NCBI GenBank assembly: GCA_015065695.1 | Contig: SVPT01000004.1 | Location: forward strand, 1-53,831 | From: Oscillospiraceae bacterium | Lineage (GTDB): Bacteria > Bacillota > Clostridia > Oscillospirales > Acutalibacteraceae | DNA: 53,831 nucleotides | Direction: 5' to 3' | The notes under the pieces: generated by a model | Told to the model about the DNA's origin: nothing | Databases searched by the model: none | The model's input: only the letters and a program-made list of their open reading frames with translations | In this document: piece by piece, positions 1 to 8,261 of the stretch | Layout of the letters: the number at the start of each line of letters is the position of its first letter | Numbering within the stretch: position 1 is the first letter of the stretch | Translations under genes and position numbers: made by a program

Positions 1-1192
<1,192 letters not shown>

Positions 1193-1242
1193 GTGGTGCG
1201 GGCGGCAGAGTGTGATATTAAATTGTACATTACCCAAACCTA

Positions 1243-1272
1243 TTGATTATTCGCACAGAAACGTGCTATAAT
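1243..1272 (+). promoter_or_regulatory. Promoter of the Cys-rich small protein gene
   Basis: TTGATT (1243-1248), 18-base spacer, TATAAT (1267-1272) preceded by TGC, i.e. an extended -10. Transcription would start about 25 bases before the ribosome site of the gene at 1307. Confidence 0.7.
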
Positions 1273-1306
1273 CGTAAAAACAAAGGGAAAAGGGAGGAAA
1301 AACCAT

Positions 1307-1504
1307 ATGAAGGAAATTTTGGCGTGGAGAAAGAACCTGCTGCTGATAGCTGTGCTGGCGGTTGTACTGCTGTTTGTCGTGTTCTATGTCCTTGACGTAT
1401 TCGGCTGCTTTGGCTGCAATATGTGCGGCGGCTTCTGGAGCTGCTTTGAGGACTGCGTCTTTGGCTGCTCCGACTGCGTGGGCTGTGCACTGGGCTGCAA
1501 CTGA
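1307..1504 (+). CDS. Small Cys-rich single-pass membrane protein, unknown function
   Basis: A 65-residue protein that I do not recognise. Residues about 8-31 form one hydrophobic membrane segment with basic residues before it (MKEILAWRK), so the tail probably lies outside the cell. The last 33 residues hold nine cysteines with Gly, Asp and aromatic residues, mostly in GC or DC pairs (GCFGCNMCGG, GCSDCVGCALGCN). Such a tail could bind metal or an Fe-S cluster, or be disulfide-bonded; nothing in the sequence decides. The gene has a consensus promoter, a strong GGGAGG ribosome site and its own terminator, so it is a stand-alone transcription unit between metG and the phosphodiesterase gene. That full set of signals makes a real gene likely despite its size. 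Confidence 0.72.
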   Translation: MKEILAWRKNLLLIAVLAVVLLFVVFYVLDVFGCFGCNMCGGFWSCFEDCVFGCSDCVGCALGCN

Positions 1505-1540
1505 TGCCCATGCATTGCCGCGACAAATAAGCGAATAAAT

Positions 1541-1580
1541 AAGGCTGCTCTCTGACGTGTACCGTCTGAGGCAGCCTTTT
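1541..1580 (+). terminator. Intrinsic terminator of the Cys-rich gene
   Basis: Inverted repeat with arms AAGGCTGC and GCAGCCTT, extended inward by imperfect pairs, followed by a short T run. It ends the small transcription unit and sits before the convergent gene at 1607. Confidence 0.75.
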
Positions 1581-1606
1581 GCGTTACAATAATATATGAG
1601 CGGGTT

Positions 1607-2437
1607 TCACTTTTCGGGGATATACTTCTCGAATATCACCGAGTTGCCCAGACGCTCGCACTCTTCCTGCTGCTCAGGGGTGCGTACCGTCCAGTCAAAC
1701 TCCGGCACGCGGAAGAGCAGCCTGCACAGCCGCAGGGAGAAGCCCATCTTGTCGGGGTGGTACATGGCGAGGAAATCAGGGCGAGCGGCCACGTTGGTCA
1801 GGAAGTTGTGCAGGGCGAAGTCCACAATGCGGGGTATGCGGTCGCCGTGGCGGTTGTAGAAATAGGAAAGCTGACCGCGAGGCAGCTCGGGGCGGTTGCG
1901 CCGCAGCCAGATAAGTGCCTTGGGGTCAAAGGATTCCAGCAAGAAATCTCCCTTGTAGCCGTCCAGCAGTCTGCAGACCTCCTCGCAGAGAGCGGCGTGG
2001 TTGCCCTTGTCCACCTTCAGCTCAATGATGAGCGGTACCTGCCCCGCTATCAGTTCCAGCACCTCGCTCAGGTAGGGTATGGTGTGCGTTGTTCCCTCAA
2101 GGCGGCATTGGCTCATGCGCTCGGCGGTCTGCTCGTTTATCATAAGCTTTTCGCCGGTCATGCGCTCCGCGCTGCAGTCGTGCAGCACCATAAGCTGCCT
2201 GTCGGCGGTGAGGTGAACGTCCAGCTCCATGCCGAAGCCCCTGTCGGCGGCAGCAGCAAAGGCGGCGAGGGAGTTTTCGGGGATACCCTTCTCGCTGTCG
2301 TGCAGCCCGCGGTGGGCATAGGAACGCCCCATGCACCGCTCCACCACAGGGTGGCGGCGCAGTGAGGGCATTATCAGCAGAAGATAGATGACTGCCACGG
2401 CACAAAGACCGATGGAAATATACATTATTGCAAGCAT
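1607..2437 (-). CDS. Membrane-anchored glycerophosphodiester phosphodiesterase
   Basis: Hydrolyses glycerophosphodiesters to sn-glycerol 3-phosphate and an alcohol. The 276-residue protein has an N-terminal membrane segment (about residues 3-24) followed by a GDPD TIM barrel. Visible family motifs are AHRG (41-44), PENS (53-56), the metal ligands in ELDVHLT (71-77), LHD (85-87) and the later IIELK strand. The single anchor suggests the enzyme works at the membrane, possibly on phospholipid head groups or glycerol-phosphate polymers; the substrate is inference. The start is supported by a GAAAGGA ribosome site. It lies downstream of the 189-residue gene at 2514 but is separated from it by a hairpin terminator. 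Confidence 0.88.
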   Translation of the reverse strand: MLAIMYISIGLCAVAVIYLLLIMPSLRRHPVVERCMGRSYAHRGLHDSEKGIPENSLAAFAAAADRGFGMELDVHLTADRQLMVLHDCSAERMTGEKLMINEQTAERMSQCRLEGTTHTIPYLSEVLELIAGQVPLIIELKVDKGNHAALCEEVCRLLDGYKGDFLLESFDPKALIWLRRNRPELPRGQLSYFYNRHGDRIPRIVDFALHNFLTNVAARPDFLAMYHPDKMGFSLRLCRLLFRVPEFDWTVRTPEQQEECERLGNSVIFEKYIPEK

Positions 2438-2455
2438 TGAGTAATTATCCTTTCA

Positions 2456-2495
2456 AAATGCCTGCGCACCGACCCATGACGGAGCGCAGGCATTT
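2456..2495. terminator. Hairpin terminator between the 189-aa gene and the phosphodiesterase gene
   Basis: Perfect stem of 12 bases (AAATGCCTGCGC with GCGCAGGCATTT) around a 16-base loop, with short T runs on the reverse strand. It would stop reverse-strand transcription after the gene at 2514, at least partly insulating the phosphodiesterase gene. Confidence 0.75.
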
Positions 2496-2513
2496 CGTTT
2501 ATTCGGTGTATCC

Positions 2514-3083
2514 CTAGATGCTGAGGGTAAGGCAGCCGCCGGAAACACGACCCATGCGCACCGTTGCGCCGGAGAGGGCAGAGTGCTGACTGAGAGCCTG
2601 CCTGAACTGGGGGATGTCGTCCATGCGAATGTCGAAGGTCTCGTCGTCAGCGGCAACACCGGCAGGGGCGTGCTCGCTCAGCCAGCCAAGCACAGTCTTG
2701 TGGGAGCCGAGCATGATTTTGGGAACGCCCTTGCATTCCTCGGTGTATGTGCCCTTGATGCGGTGTCCCTTTTCCGGGGAGAAGCTGAAGCCGGTCACAC
2801 GGATTTTGTAGTCGGCTTTCAGCTTGAGCATAAACTCAGCGGTAAAGGAAAGATGGATAAAACCGTCGCGGAAGCCCACCCTGTAGTCCTTCAGCATTCC
2901 CTTGGGAATGTTGTCCAGTATGGTGGCACGCAGGTCGTCGTTTATCATTTCCTCGGTGATGTTGATGGTGCCGTTTGCCAGCTCCTCGTCCTTGAGGCGG
3001 GCAATGAGGGCATCAGCGACAGCCTTGTCCTTTATAGCGGAACGGATAGCCTGTTTGATGCTCTCCGGTGAATATGTTCCCAT
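2514..3083 (-). CDS. Uncharacterised cytoplasmic protein, 189 aa, partner of the GGDEF gene
   Basis: I do not recognise this protein. It is soluble, with no signal peptide or membrane segment. The N-terminal third is helical and charged (MGTYSPESIKQAIRSAIKDK), the middle looks like beta strands (VGFRDGFIHLSFTAEF), and the C-terminus ends in a small Gly-rich segment (RVSGGCLTLSI). A good AGGAG ribosome site precedes the ATG. It begins 39 bases after the stop of the sugar-binding/GGDEF gene on the same strand with no terminator between, so the two are probably co-transcribed. A role linked to that cyclase (effector or regulator) is a guess from position only. Confidence 0.75.
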   Translation of the reverse strand: MGTYSPESIKQAIRSAIKDKAVADALIARLKDEELANGTINITEEMINDDLRATILDNIPKGMLKDYRVGFRDGFIHLSFTAEFMLKLKADYKIRVTGFSFSPEKGHRIKGTYTEECKGVPKIMLGSHKTVLGWLSEHAPAGVAADDETFDIRMDDIPQFRQALSQHSALSGATVRMGRVSGGCLTLSI

Positions 3084-3122
3084 AGTTTATTCTCCTGTTC
3101 TTTCGGTGAATTATTCGTGGAA

Positions 3123-5060
3123 TCAGTCATCGCTGCGGCGGCGCAGGCTTCTTTTGTGGACATAGAGCTGTCGGTCGCTTTCGCGCAGAAGCTGCTCGAT
3201 GACGGCGCTGGGATTATCCGGCGCAAAGTCCATTCTCTGGCTGACATAGCCGATGGACGCGCTGATGCGGTAGGGTTTATTTGCACGGGCGCAGGCCTTT
3301 TCAAGCTCATTGTAGAAGTATTGCAGATACTTCTCAACGCTCTTTTCGTCGCAGGAGGTTATCAGCACGACAAACTCATCGCCGCCTGTTCGCGCTGTAA
3401 TGCCGTCGGAGAAGGCGGTTCTTATGGCATCGGCTATGACCATCAGGGCAAAGTCGCCTGCGGCATGACCGTATCGGTCGTTGATGCCCTTCAACCCATC
3501 AAGGTCAAAGGAAATAACGCTGACGATGTTGCAGCAGTGGTTAAGGTGGCGGCAGCGCTCCTGAGAGCGTCGCTCAAAGCCGCGGCGGTTGAGCAGACCG
3601 GTCAGCGAATCGGTGATGCTGATGTGTTCATTCAGGCGCAGCGCGCTTTCCAGCCTCATTTTGTTGATGGTGGCATCAATGGCAGAGGCGAGGGAAACCG
3701 TCCAGCTCTGGTAGGTGTAGTCGTATATATAGCCCGGCTCGTAGTTAATGGCAGAATAGCCGATAACAGTGCCGCGGTTGTGCAGCAGAACAATGTAGAA
3801 GGAGGAGGGTGTCTTGCTACAGGCGATGTTGGGCAGCAGCTTGCTGTGGTGGAAGAAAAGCTCATCCGAGGGCAGGCGGGACAGATTCAGCCTGCGGCGA
3901 TCCTTTATAGCAATGGCAAGCCGTACCATGGGAGAAATCTCGGTGTCATAGACGTGCTCTGCGAGGTCATGCTCGCTGTCGGCGCACAGCATCAGGTAGA
4001 AGTCCTTGTACCCGCTGAAGGAGTTGAGGTTGGTTTCCACCATGTCATAGATTTTATCAACCGAGGTACAGCCGCTCAGGTCTATCTGGAAGTAGATGCG
4101 GGAGAGGGTCTGGTCAAACATAATATTCCTGCGGGAGAGGAAGCGATTGCGCACGCTGTTGGTTTCCTCGGCAGAAAGGCTGTGGCAGCCGCAGCTGTCG
4201 CGCAGTCTGGGTACAGGGTGTATCCAGCGGGTGGCGGGCTGAGGCTCGCCTCTCCAGTGACCCATGATGGTTTCGATGGCGACTGTTGCCATCGCCTCCA
4301 GATTTATGCTGAGTGTGGTAAGCGGAGGGCCACACAGAGAGGAATCGGGGGCATCGTCAAAGCCGGTGATAATAACGTCCTGAGGCACTCTGATGCCGCG
4401 CCGTGCCAGCTCGTCATAAAGGGAGATGGCCATGTAGTCGTTGGCGCAGATTATTGCCTGAGGCTGCCAGTTGGGGTCGGAGAAGAACTGCTCCACTGCG
4501 GCAGCACCGGAGTGCTTCCAGAAATCGCCGTGGAATATGGCATTGTGGTGAATGGGCAGACCCTTTTTGGACATTATCTCATAGAAGCATCTTATGCGGA
4601 ATTCGGCGTCAGGATGTCCGGGGGTGCCGGACATAAAGCATATTCTTTCCAGTCTGTGGTGCTCTATGACATGAAGTATCATTTCCTTCATGGCTTCCCC
4701 TTCGTCCACAAGCACACTGTACCAGCCTTCCTCCTTGCCTCGCAGCGAAACAATAGGGATGTCCTTGCGGGCGCGGCGGCGCACCTCGCTGACCATCAGG
4801 TCGTGCTGTGCCTTTATCTGGTAGGTGTCTGTCAGGGCGATGATGGCATCGAGCTGCTCGATGGGCGCAAGGAGCTGCATACGGCTCTCAAGGTCATCGT
4901 AGGTATCACCGCTGTTGGGGTTGCCGAAGGAATTGAAAAAGACGATATTGTATCCGTTTTCGTTGGCAAGGCACGAAAGCTTGCTGCATATGCACTGCTC
5001 AAAGGTATCATCAAACTGGTTAACCATTACACCGATCAACGGTCGCTCGTTCAAATACAT
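3123..5060 (-). CDS. Periplasmic-binding-protein-like / GGDEF diguanylate cyclase fusion
   Basis: A 645-residue predicted cytoplasmic signalling protein. Residues about 6-285 resemble the sugar-binding part of LacI-family regulators (start RPLIGVMVNQFDD; effector-site features AIICANDYMA and ITGFDDAPDS), but no helix-turn-helix precedes them. Residues about 300-470 are an undefined linker/sensor region. Residues about 480-640 are a GGDEF domain with SLTGLLNRRGF, FDLDGLKGINDRYGH and an intact GGDEF at 559-563, so c-di-GMP synthesis is expected. No RxxD inhibitory site is seen five residues before GGDEF. There is no membrane segment, so a cytoplasmic ligand is probably sensed; which sugar is unknown. 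It has its own promoter and is followed by the unknown 189-residue gene. Confidence 0.9.
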   Translation of the reverse strand: MYLNERPLIGVMVNQFDDTFEQCICSKLSCLANENGYNIVFFNSFGNPNSGDTYDDLESRMQLLAPIEQLDAIIALTDTYQIKAQHDLMVSEVRRRARKDIPIVSLRGKEEGWYSVLVDEGEAMKEMILHVIEHHRLERICFMSGTPGHPDAEFRIRCFYEIMSKKGLPIHHNAIFHGDFWKHSGAAAVEQFFSDPNWQPQAIICANDYMAISLYDELARRGIRVPQDVIITGFDDAPDSSLCGPPLTTLSINLEAMATVAIETIMGHWRGEPQPATRWIHPVPRLRDSCGCHSLSAEETNSVRNRFLSRRNIMFDQTLSRIYFQIDLSGCTSVDKIYDMVETNLNSFSGYKDFYLMLCADSEHDLAEHVYDTEISPMVRLAIAIKDRRRLNLSRLPSDELFFHHSKLLPNIACSKTPSSFYIVLLHNRGTVIGYSAINYEPGYIYDYTYQSWTVSLASAIDATINKMRLESALRLNEHISITDSLTGLLNRRGFERRSQERCRHLNHCCNIVSVISFDLDGLKGINDRYGHAAGDFALMVIADAIRTAFSDGITARTGGDEFVVLITSCDEKSVEKYLQYFYNELEKACARANKPYRISASIGYVSQRMDFAPDNPSAVIEQLLRESDRQLYVHKRSLRRRSDD

Positions 5061-5170
5061 TAACGCTCTCCCCTGAAATTCAAAGTATCACGCATAATCG
5101 TCGTGCAGAGTATCTGTGATTACACAGCGATGGTTTCTCCATTTTCCGGATTCTGTATCCTACATTCAGC

Positions 5171-5199
5171 ATTATACAATAAAAAAGCCAACTTATCAA
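5171..5199 (-). promoter_or_regulatory. Promoter of the GGDEF gene
   Basis: Reverse-strand TTGATA (5194-5199), 17-base spacer, TATAAT (5171-5176). The leader before the ATG at 5060 is about 100 bases. Confidence 0.7.
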
Positions 5200-5232
5200 T
5201 AGGAATTACGCCAATGATACCTGAAATATTGT

Positions 5233-5733
5233 TTAATATTTCCAATCATAACGGGTCAGATCGCCAAAATTCTTAAGTTCGGGGAAATTCCACTGGCGCA
5301 GTGTCTCATACACCGCAACGGCAACAGTGTTGGAGAGGTTAAGGCTGCGTGCCCCGCCAATCATGGGCAGACGGACACAGCGGTCGGGGTTTTCATAAAG
5401 CAGTTCCTCCGGCAGACCGGCAGTTTCCTTGCCGAAGAAAAGATATGCGCCGTCGGGGTAGCTTATCTCTGTATAAACGTGCCGTGCCTTGGTGGTAAAG
5501 AAGTAGAATTCCCCCTGCACCTGCTCAAAAAACTGCGCCAGACTGTCGTAGTAGGTTATGTCCAGCAGGTGCCAGTAATCCAGTCCCGCCCGTTTCAGCT
5601 TGGTGTCGTCAATGGGGAAGCCCATCGGACCGACAAGGTGCAGCCGGGCACCGGTTGCGGCACAGGTGCGGGCTATGTTGCCGGTGTTTGGGGGAATCTG
5701 CGGTTCAACCAGAACAATGTTAAGAGTTGCCAT
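5233..5733 (-). CDS. trmL: tRNA (cytidine/uridine-34 2'-O)-methyltransferase, TrmL (SPOUT family)
   Basis: Methylates the ribose of the wobble base in tRNA-Leu isoacceptors using S-adenosylmethionine. The 166-residue length is typical of the minimal SPOUT methyltransferase TrmL/CspR. Signature pieces visible are IPPNTGNIARTCAATGA (motif 1), FGKETAGLPEELL (motif 2, part of the knotted cofactor site) and RSLNLSNTVAVAVYE (motif 3). It is a single gene with no close neighbour on its strand. No clear promoter can be picked in the 175 bases upstream, which hold an inverted repeat. Identification is firm at family level. Confidence 0.93.
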   Translation of the reverse strand: MATLNIVLVEPQIPPNTGNIARTCAATGARLHLVGPMGFPIDDTKLKRAGLDYWHLLDITYYDSLAQFFEQVQGEFYFFTTKARHVYTEISYPDGAYLFFGKETAGLPEELLYENPDRCVRLPMIGGARSLNLSNTVAVAVYETLRQWNFPELKNFGDLTRYDWKY

Positions 5734-5827
5734 CGTTTATCCAGCTTTCGTAAGATTTTTTTGATTTGCATTTATTTGGATTTACGGAAAGATGTTTTTC
5801 GCCGTCTGGCAGCAAGTTCCGTATTAT

Positions 5828-5884
5828 TTCGGCATTTTCGGCAACAATACCATACAAGGCGGGCTGCACCGCCGAAATGCCGAA
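5828..5884. repeat. Imperfect inverted repeat upstream of trmL
   Basis: Arms TTCGGCATTTTCGGC (5828-5842) and GCCGAAATGCCGAA (5871-5884) pair with a single bulge around a 28-base loop. There is no T run on either side, so it is not an obvious terminator. It sits between trmL and the divergent small gene and could act as a leader structure or binding site. Confidence 0.5.
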
Positions 5885-5978
5885 AAAAGAAACAACGGAG
5901 GCGGATAATATGCTGTCCGTAAGGAAAAGGGCTGCGGTTGCCGCAGCCGTTGTGATATGCATATGGAGGTTGACTAGT

Positions 5979-6161
5979 ATGACCAGAAGCACAATGAGTA
6001 TTGTACGCGGCGCGGGCATCGGTATGGCGCTGGGTATGGCAGCGGGCATCGCGGGTGGCTGTGCCCTCGCGGGGAAAAAGCGCACCATGCGCCGCCGCGC
6101 GCGTCACGCGGCACACATGATGACCGACCTGCTGGACAACGCGGCGTATATCTTCAAATAA
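5979..6161 (+). CDS. Small glycine-zipper membrane protein, unknown function
   Basis: A 60-residue protein with a Gly/Ala-rich hydrophobic stretch (RGAGIGMALGMAAGIAGG) followed by a basic segment (KKRTMRRRARHAAH) and an amphipathic end (MMTDLLDNAAYIFK). The shape resembles small clostridial YtxH-like proteins, but I cannot assign it firmly. The ATG at 5979 has a good GGAGG site. An in-frame ATG at 5910, also with GGAGG, would give 83 residues with a second hydrophobic segment (RAAVAAAVVICIW). A GC hairpin at 5930-5949 lies between the two starts. A terminator follows, so it is a single-gene unit. The start is uncertain; the existence of a gene is fairly likely. Confidence 0.6.
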   Translation: MTRSTMSIVRGAGIGMALGMAAGIAGGCALAGKKRTMRRRARHAAHMMTDLLDNAAYIFK

Positions 6162-6173
6162 GCTGCTATGCAA

Positions 6174-6218
6174 ACGGACCTGCGGAGCATATGGCTGTCC
6201 GCAGGTTCGTTCTTTCTG
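6174..6218. terminator. Terminator after the small glycine-zipper gene
   Basis: Stem of 13 bases with one or two mismatches (left arm ACGGACCTGCGGA, right arm TCCGCAGGTTCGT), followed on the + strand by a T-rich stretch. It also lies just past the end of the reverse-strand gene at 6237 and may serve both. Confidence 0.7.
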
Positions 6219-6236
6219 TCTGGGGGCTGTGCGGCA

Positions 6237-7976
6237 TCAGAAGAAAACGCAGTCCTCCATCGCGCCGGTCAGCTCATCGCTGAGGCGGTAAGCCTCGCCG
6301 TTTTTGTAGATGGTTACCTCAGGCGCGGAGGTGATGAAATTGCCGAAGGTATGAAGCGCGCCGGAATCGCCATACTTATCAATGAATGCCTGAATGTCGG
6401 AGCGTGTGCTCAGTCCGTCCAGACCCTCGGAGGGGGGCAGCTCCACAGGCGCGTCGGTTATAACGGAATCCTCTGAGTCTGTCAGCAGCTCACCGCCGTC
6501 CATGGCAAGGTCCTCCTCGGTAAACAGGGCGTCAGAGGTCAGCACATCACCTGCGGCGGAGGCCTTTGCACCATAAATATATATCTGCGTCAGGTTGTCC
6601 GCAATGCCTGTGGCGGGCAGTCCTGTGTCAAGCTGGAAGGTCATCACGGCAAGGCGCATGAACATACCATAATAATCGCTCAGGCTGTGGTCGTAGTACC
6701 CCAGCTCGTTAAGGCGGGTCTGCAGCTTGAGTACGTCCTTGCCGGAAGAGCCCTGCTCCAGCGTTTCGTACAGTATTTCAGGCTGGGTGGTGACGGTGGT
6801 AGTGGTGGTGGTGTCACTGCCGGAGGTGGTTTCCGCCGTAGTGCCCGCAGGGGCACTGGTAGGCGCGGTGGTCTGTGTGGCTGATGCGGAAGCTGCCGAC
6901 GTAGCGACAGTTGTCGTTGTGGTGGGGTCGGCAGTTACGGCGGTGGTTGCCACGGTAGTCACTGTGGTGGCAGCGGTGGTTGTGGTTGTCGTTGTGGTAG
7001 TTGTTGTGGTGACAGTGGTTGTGGTAGTGGTGAAGCGGGGTGCGTCAGAGGCATACAGCCGCTCCTTGGTCGCCTTGCCCGCAATGCCGTCGGCAGGCAG
7101 TCCGGCAGCCCTCTGGAAAAGCACCACCGCCTCAGCGGTCAGCTCGCCGTAGTAGCCGGTTGCGGAAACGGTCATGTATCCCAGTTCAATCAGCCGCTTC
7201 TGCAGTCTGGTCACCTCATCGCCGCTGACGCCCTTTTTCAGGGAGGCGGGCTGGGTGGTCGTGGTGGTGCGCGGTGCAGAGGTGGTAGTGGTCGTTGTGG
7301 TGGTCACTGTTGTGGTCGTGGGAGCGGCGGTGGTGTAGGTAGTGGCAGTTGTGGCGGTCGTGGTGGTCAGCGTTGCGGGGTCAACCTCGCCGCGCAGTGC
7401 GCCAGAAAGACCGAAATCGTAGGTCACGCCGTCGATGGTGAATATGCCGGTGACAAACTGACCGTCGCTGTAGTAGTAACGACTGCCGTTGAAGGTCTCC
7501 CAGCCGGTGGTGGGGTAGGTTACTCCCTTGATTTTGAACCACCTGACCCATGGATTCCACGAGCGGCTGCTCATTTCGGAATAGACCACATTAACACGCT
7601 CGTTGCGGGAGTCGACAGCCATGTTGACGCCACGCTCATTCTTTCCCACATAGACACCCGCGTGTCCCTCGCACCACAGTCCCAGACCGTGTATGCGGGG
7701 CATGGAGGAAATCTTGCCCGATTCGGGAGAAGCGTCCAGCAGTGCCTTTGCGCCGCCGCCGCCCTTTATGTAGGAGCGTATCAGACCGGAGCAGTCAACC
7801 GAGCCCTCCGTGGAGCCTCCGTATACATACTTCCAGCCCTCGTTGAAGGCGCGCAGAGACCACTCTGCCATGCCGATACCGGTCAGGTCGGCGGCAAAAG
7901 CGGTCATTCCGCCGCAGGAAAGCGCAATCACAAAGGCAAGCATCGCCGCCAGAATACGTTTTGTTCTGTTTATCAA
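6237..7976 (-). CDS. Secreted NlpC/P60 hydrolase with two peptidoglycan-binding domains and Thr-rich linkers
   Basis: A predicted secreted cell-wall hydrolase cleaving stem-peptide bonds. Starting at the TTG at 7976 (AAGGAAGG site upstream), the 579-residue protein has a signal peptide (about 1-29, ending AFA-AD). An NlpC/P60 domain follows (about 30-150) with the catalytic Cys in VDCSGL (C62) and His in GHAGVYVG (H105). Next come a choline-binding-like repeat (about 158-192), a Thr-rich linker, a PG_binding_1 domain (about 246-308), a very long Thr/Ala/Val linker (about 315-398), a second PG_binding_1 domain (about 406-468) and an unassigned acidic tail. A longer frame open to 8108 lacks a ribosome site and would bury the signal peptide. 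The linkers are encoded by near-repetitive ACC/ACA codons. Confidence 0.88.
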   Translation of the reverse strand: MINRTKRILAAMLAFVIALSCGGMTAFAADLTGIGMAEWSLRAFNEGWKYVYGGSTEGSVDCSGLIRSYIKGGGGAKALLDASPESGKISSMPRIHGLGLWCEGHAGVYVGKNERGVNMAVDSRNERVNVVYSEMSSRSWNPWVRWFKIKGVTYPTTGWETFNGSRYYYSDGQFVTGIFTIDGVTYDFGLSGALRGEVDPATLTTTTATTATTYTTAAPTTTTVTTTTTTTTSAPRTTTTTQPASLKKGVSGDEVTRLQKRLIELGYMTVSATGYYGELTAEAVVLFQRAAGLPADGIAGKATKERLYASDAPRFTTTTTTVTTTTTTTTTTTTAATTVTTVATTAVTADPTTTTTVATSAASASATQTTAPTSAPAGTTAETTSGSDTTTTTTVTTQPEILYETLEQGSSGKDVLKLQTRLNELGYYDHSLSDYYGMFMRLAVMTFQLDTGLPATGIADNLTQIYIYGAKASAAGDVLTSDALFTEEDLAMDGGELLTDSEDSVITDAPVELPPSEGLDGLSTRSDIQAFIDKYGDSGALHTFGNFITSAPEVTIYKNGEAYRLSDELTGAMEDCVFF

Positions 7977-8146
7977 GATGGTGTTTCCTTCCTTGTGAAG
8001 AGGATGTATTAATGAATTGTTAACACGCGGCGGTGCAGGTATATATCCCCGCGGCCGCTCAACGCTGTGATTATACAACAAAGCCGACCTCTCCACAAGC
8101 GGCGGCACAGTTTGTTAACAATTATTTCCTAATTAAGAAATAAAAC

Positions 8147-8155
8147 TGTGATAAT
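8147..8155 (+). promoter_or_regulatory. Extended -10 element before the serine hydrolase gene
   Basis: TGT-GATAAT at 8147-8155 in an AT-rich stretch. No convincing -35 box lies 16-18 bases upstream, so this is a weak promoter call. It would leave a leader of about 100 bases. Confidence 0.4.
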
Positions 8156-8261
8156 ATGGAAGCATAGGGTGCTGTCAATAATATTAAGACAGGAAATACA
8201 CAAAGAAAAAAGGGAATCTGCAAGGGAAATAATCACAGAGAAAGCAAGAGGGTGAAATGCA

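Noticed and set aside
3117..5063. A 648-codon + strand frame over the GGDEF gene
   Set aside because: It is the antisense shadow of the clear diguanylate cyclase gene; the translation is Val/Gly/Ala-rich with no domain.
6800..7380. Repetitive GTG/ACC region considered as a CRISPR array or tandem repeat locus
   Set aside because: It is the coding sequence of Thr-rich linkers; there are no regular repeat-spacer units.
7977..8108. Upstream extension of the NlpC/P60 gene
   Set aside because: The frame is open but has no ribosome site and would put 44 polar residues before the signal peptide. The TTG at 7976 fits better.
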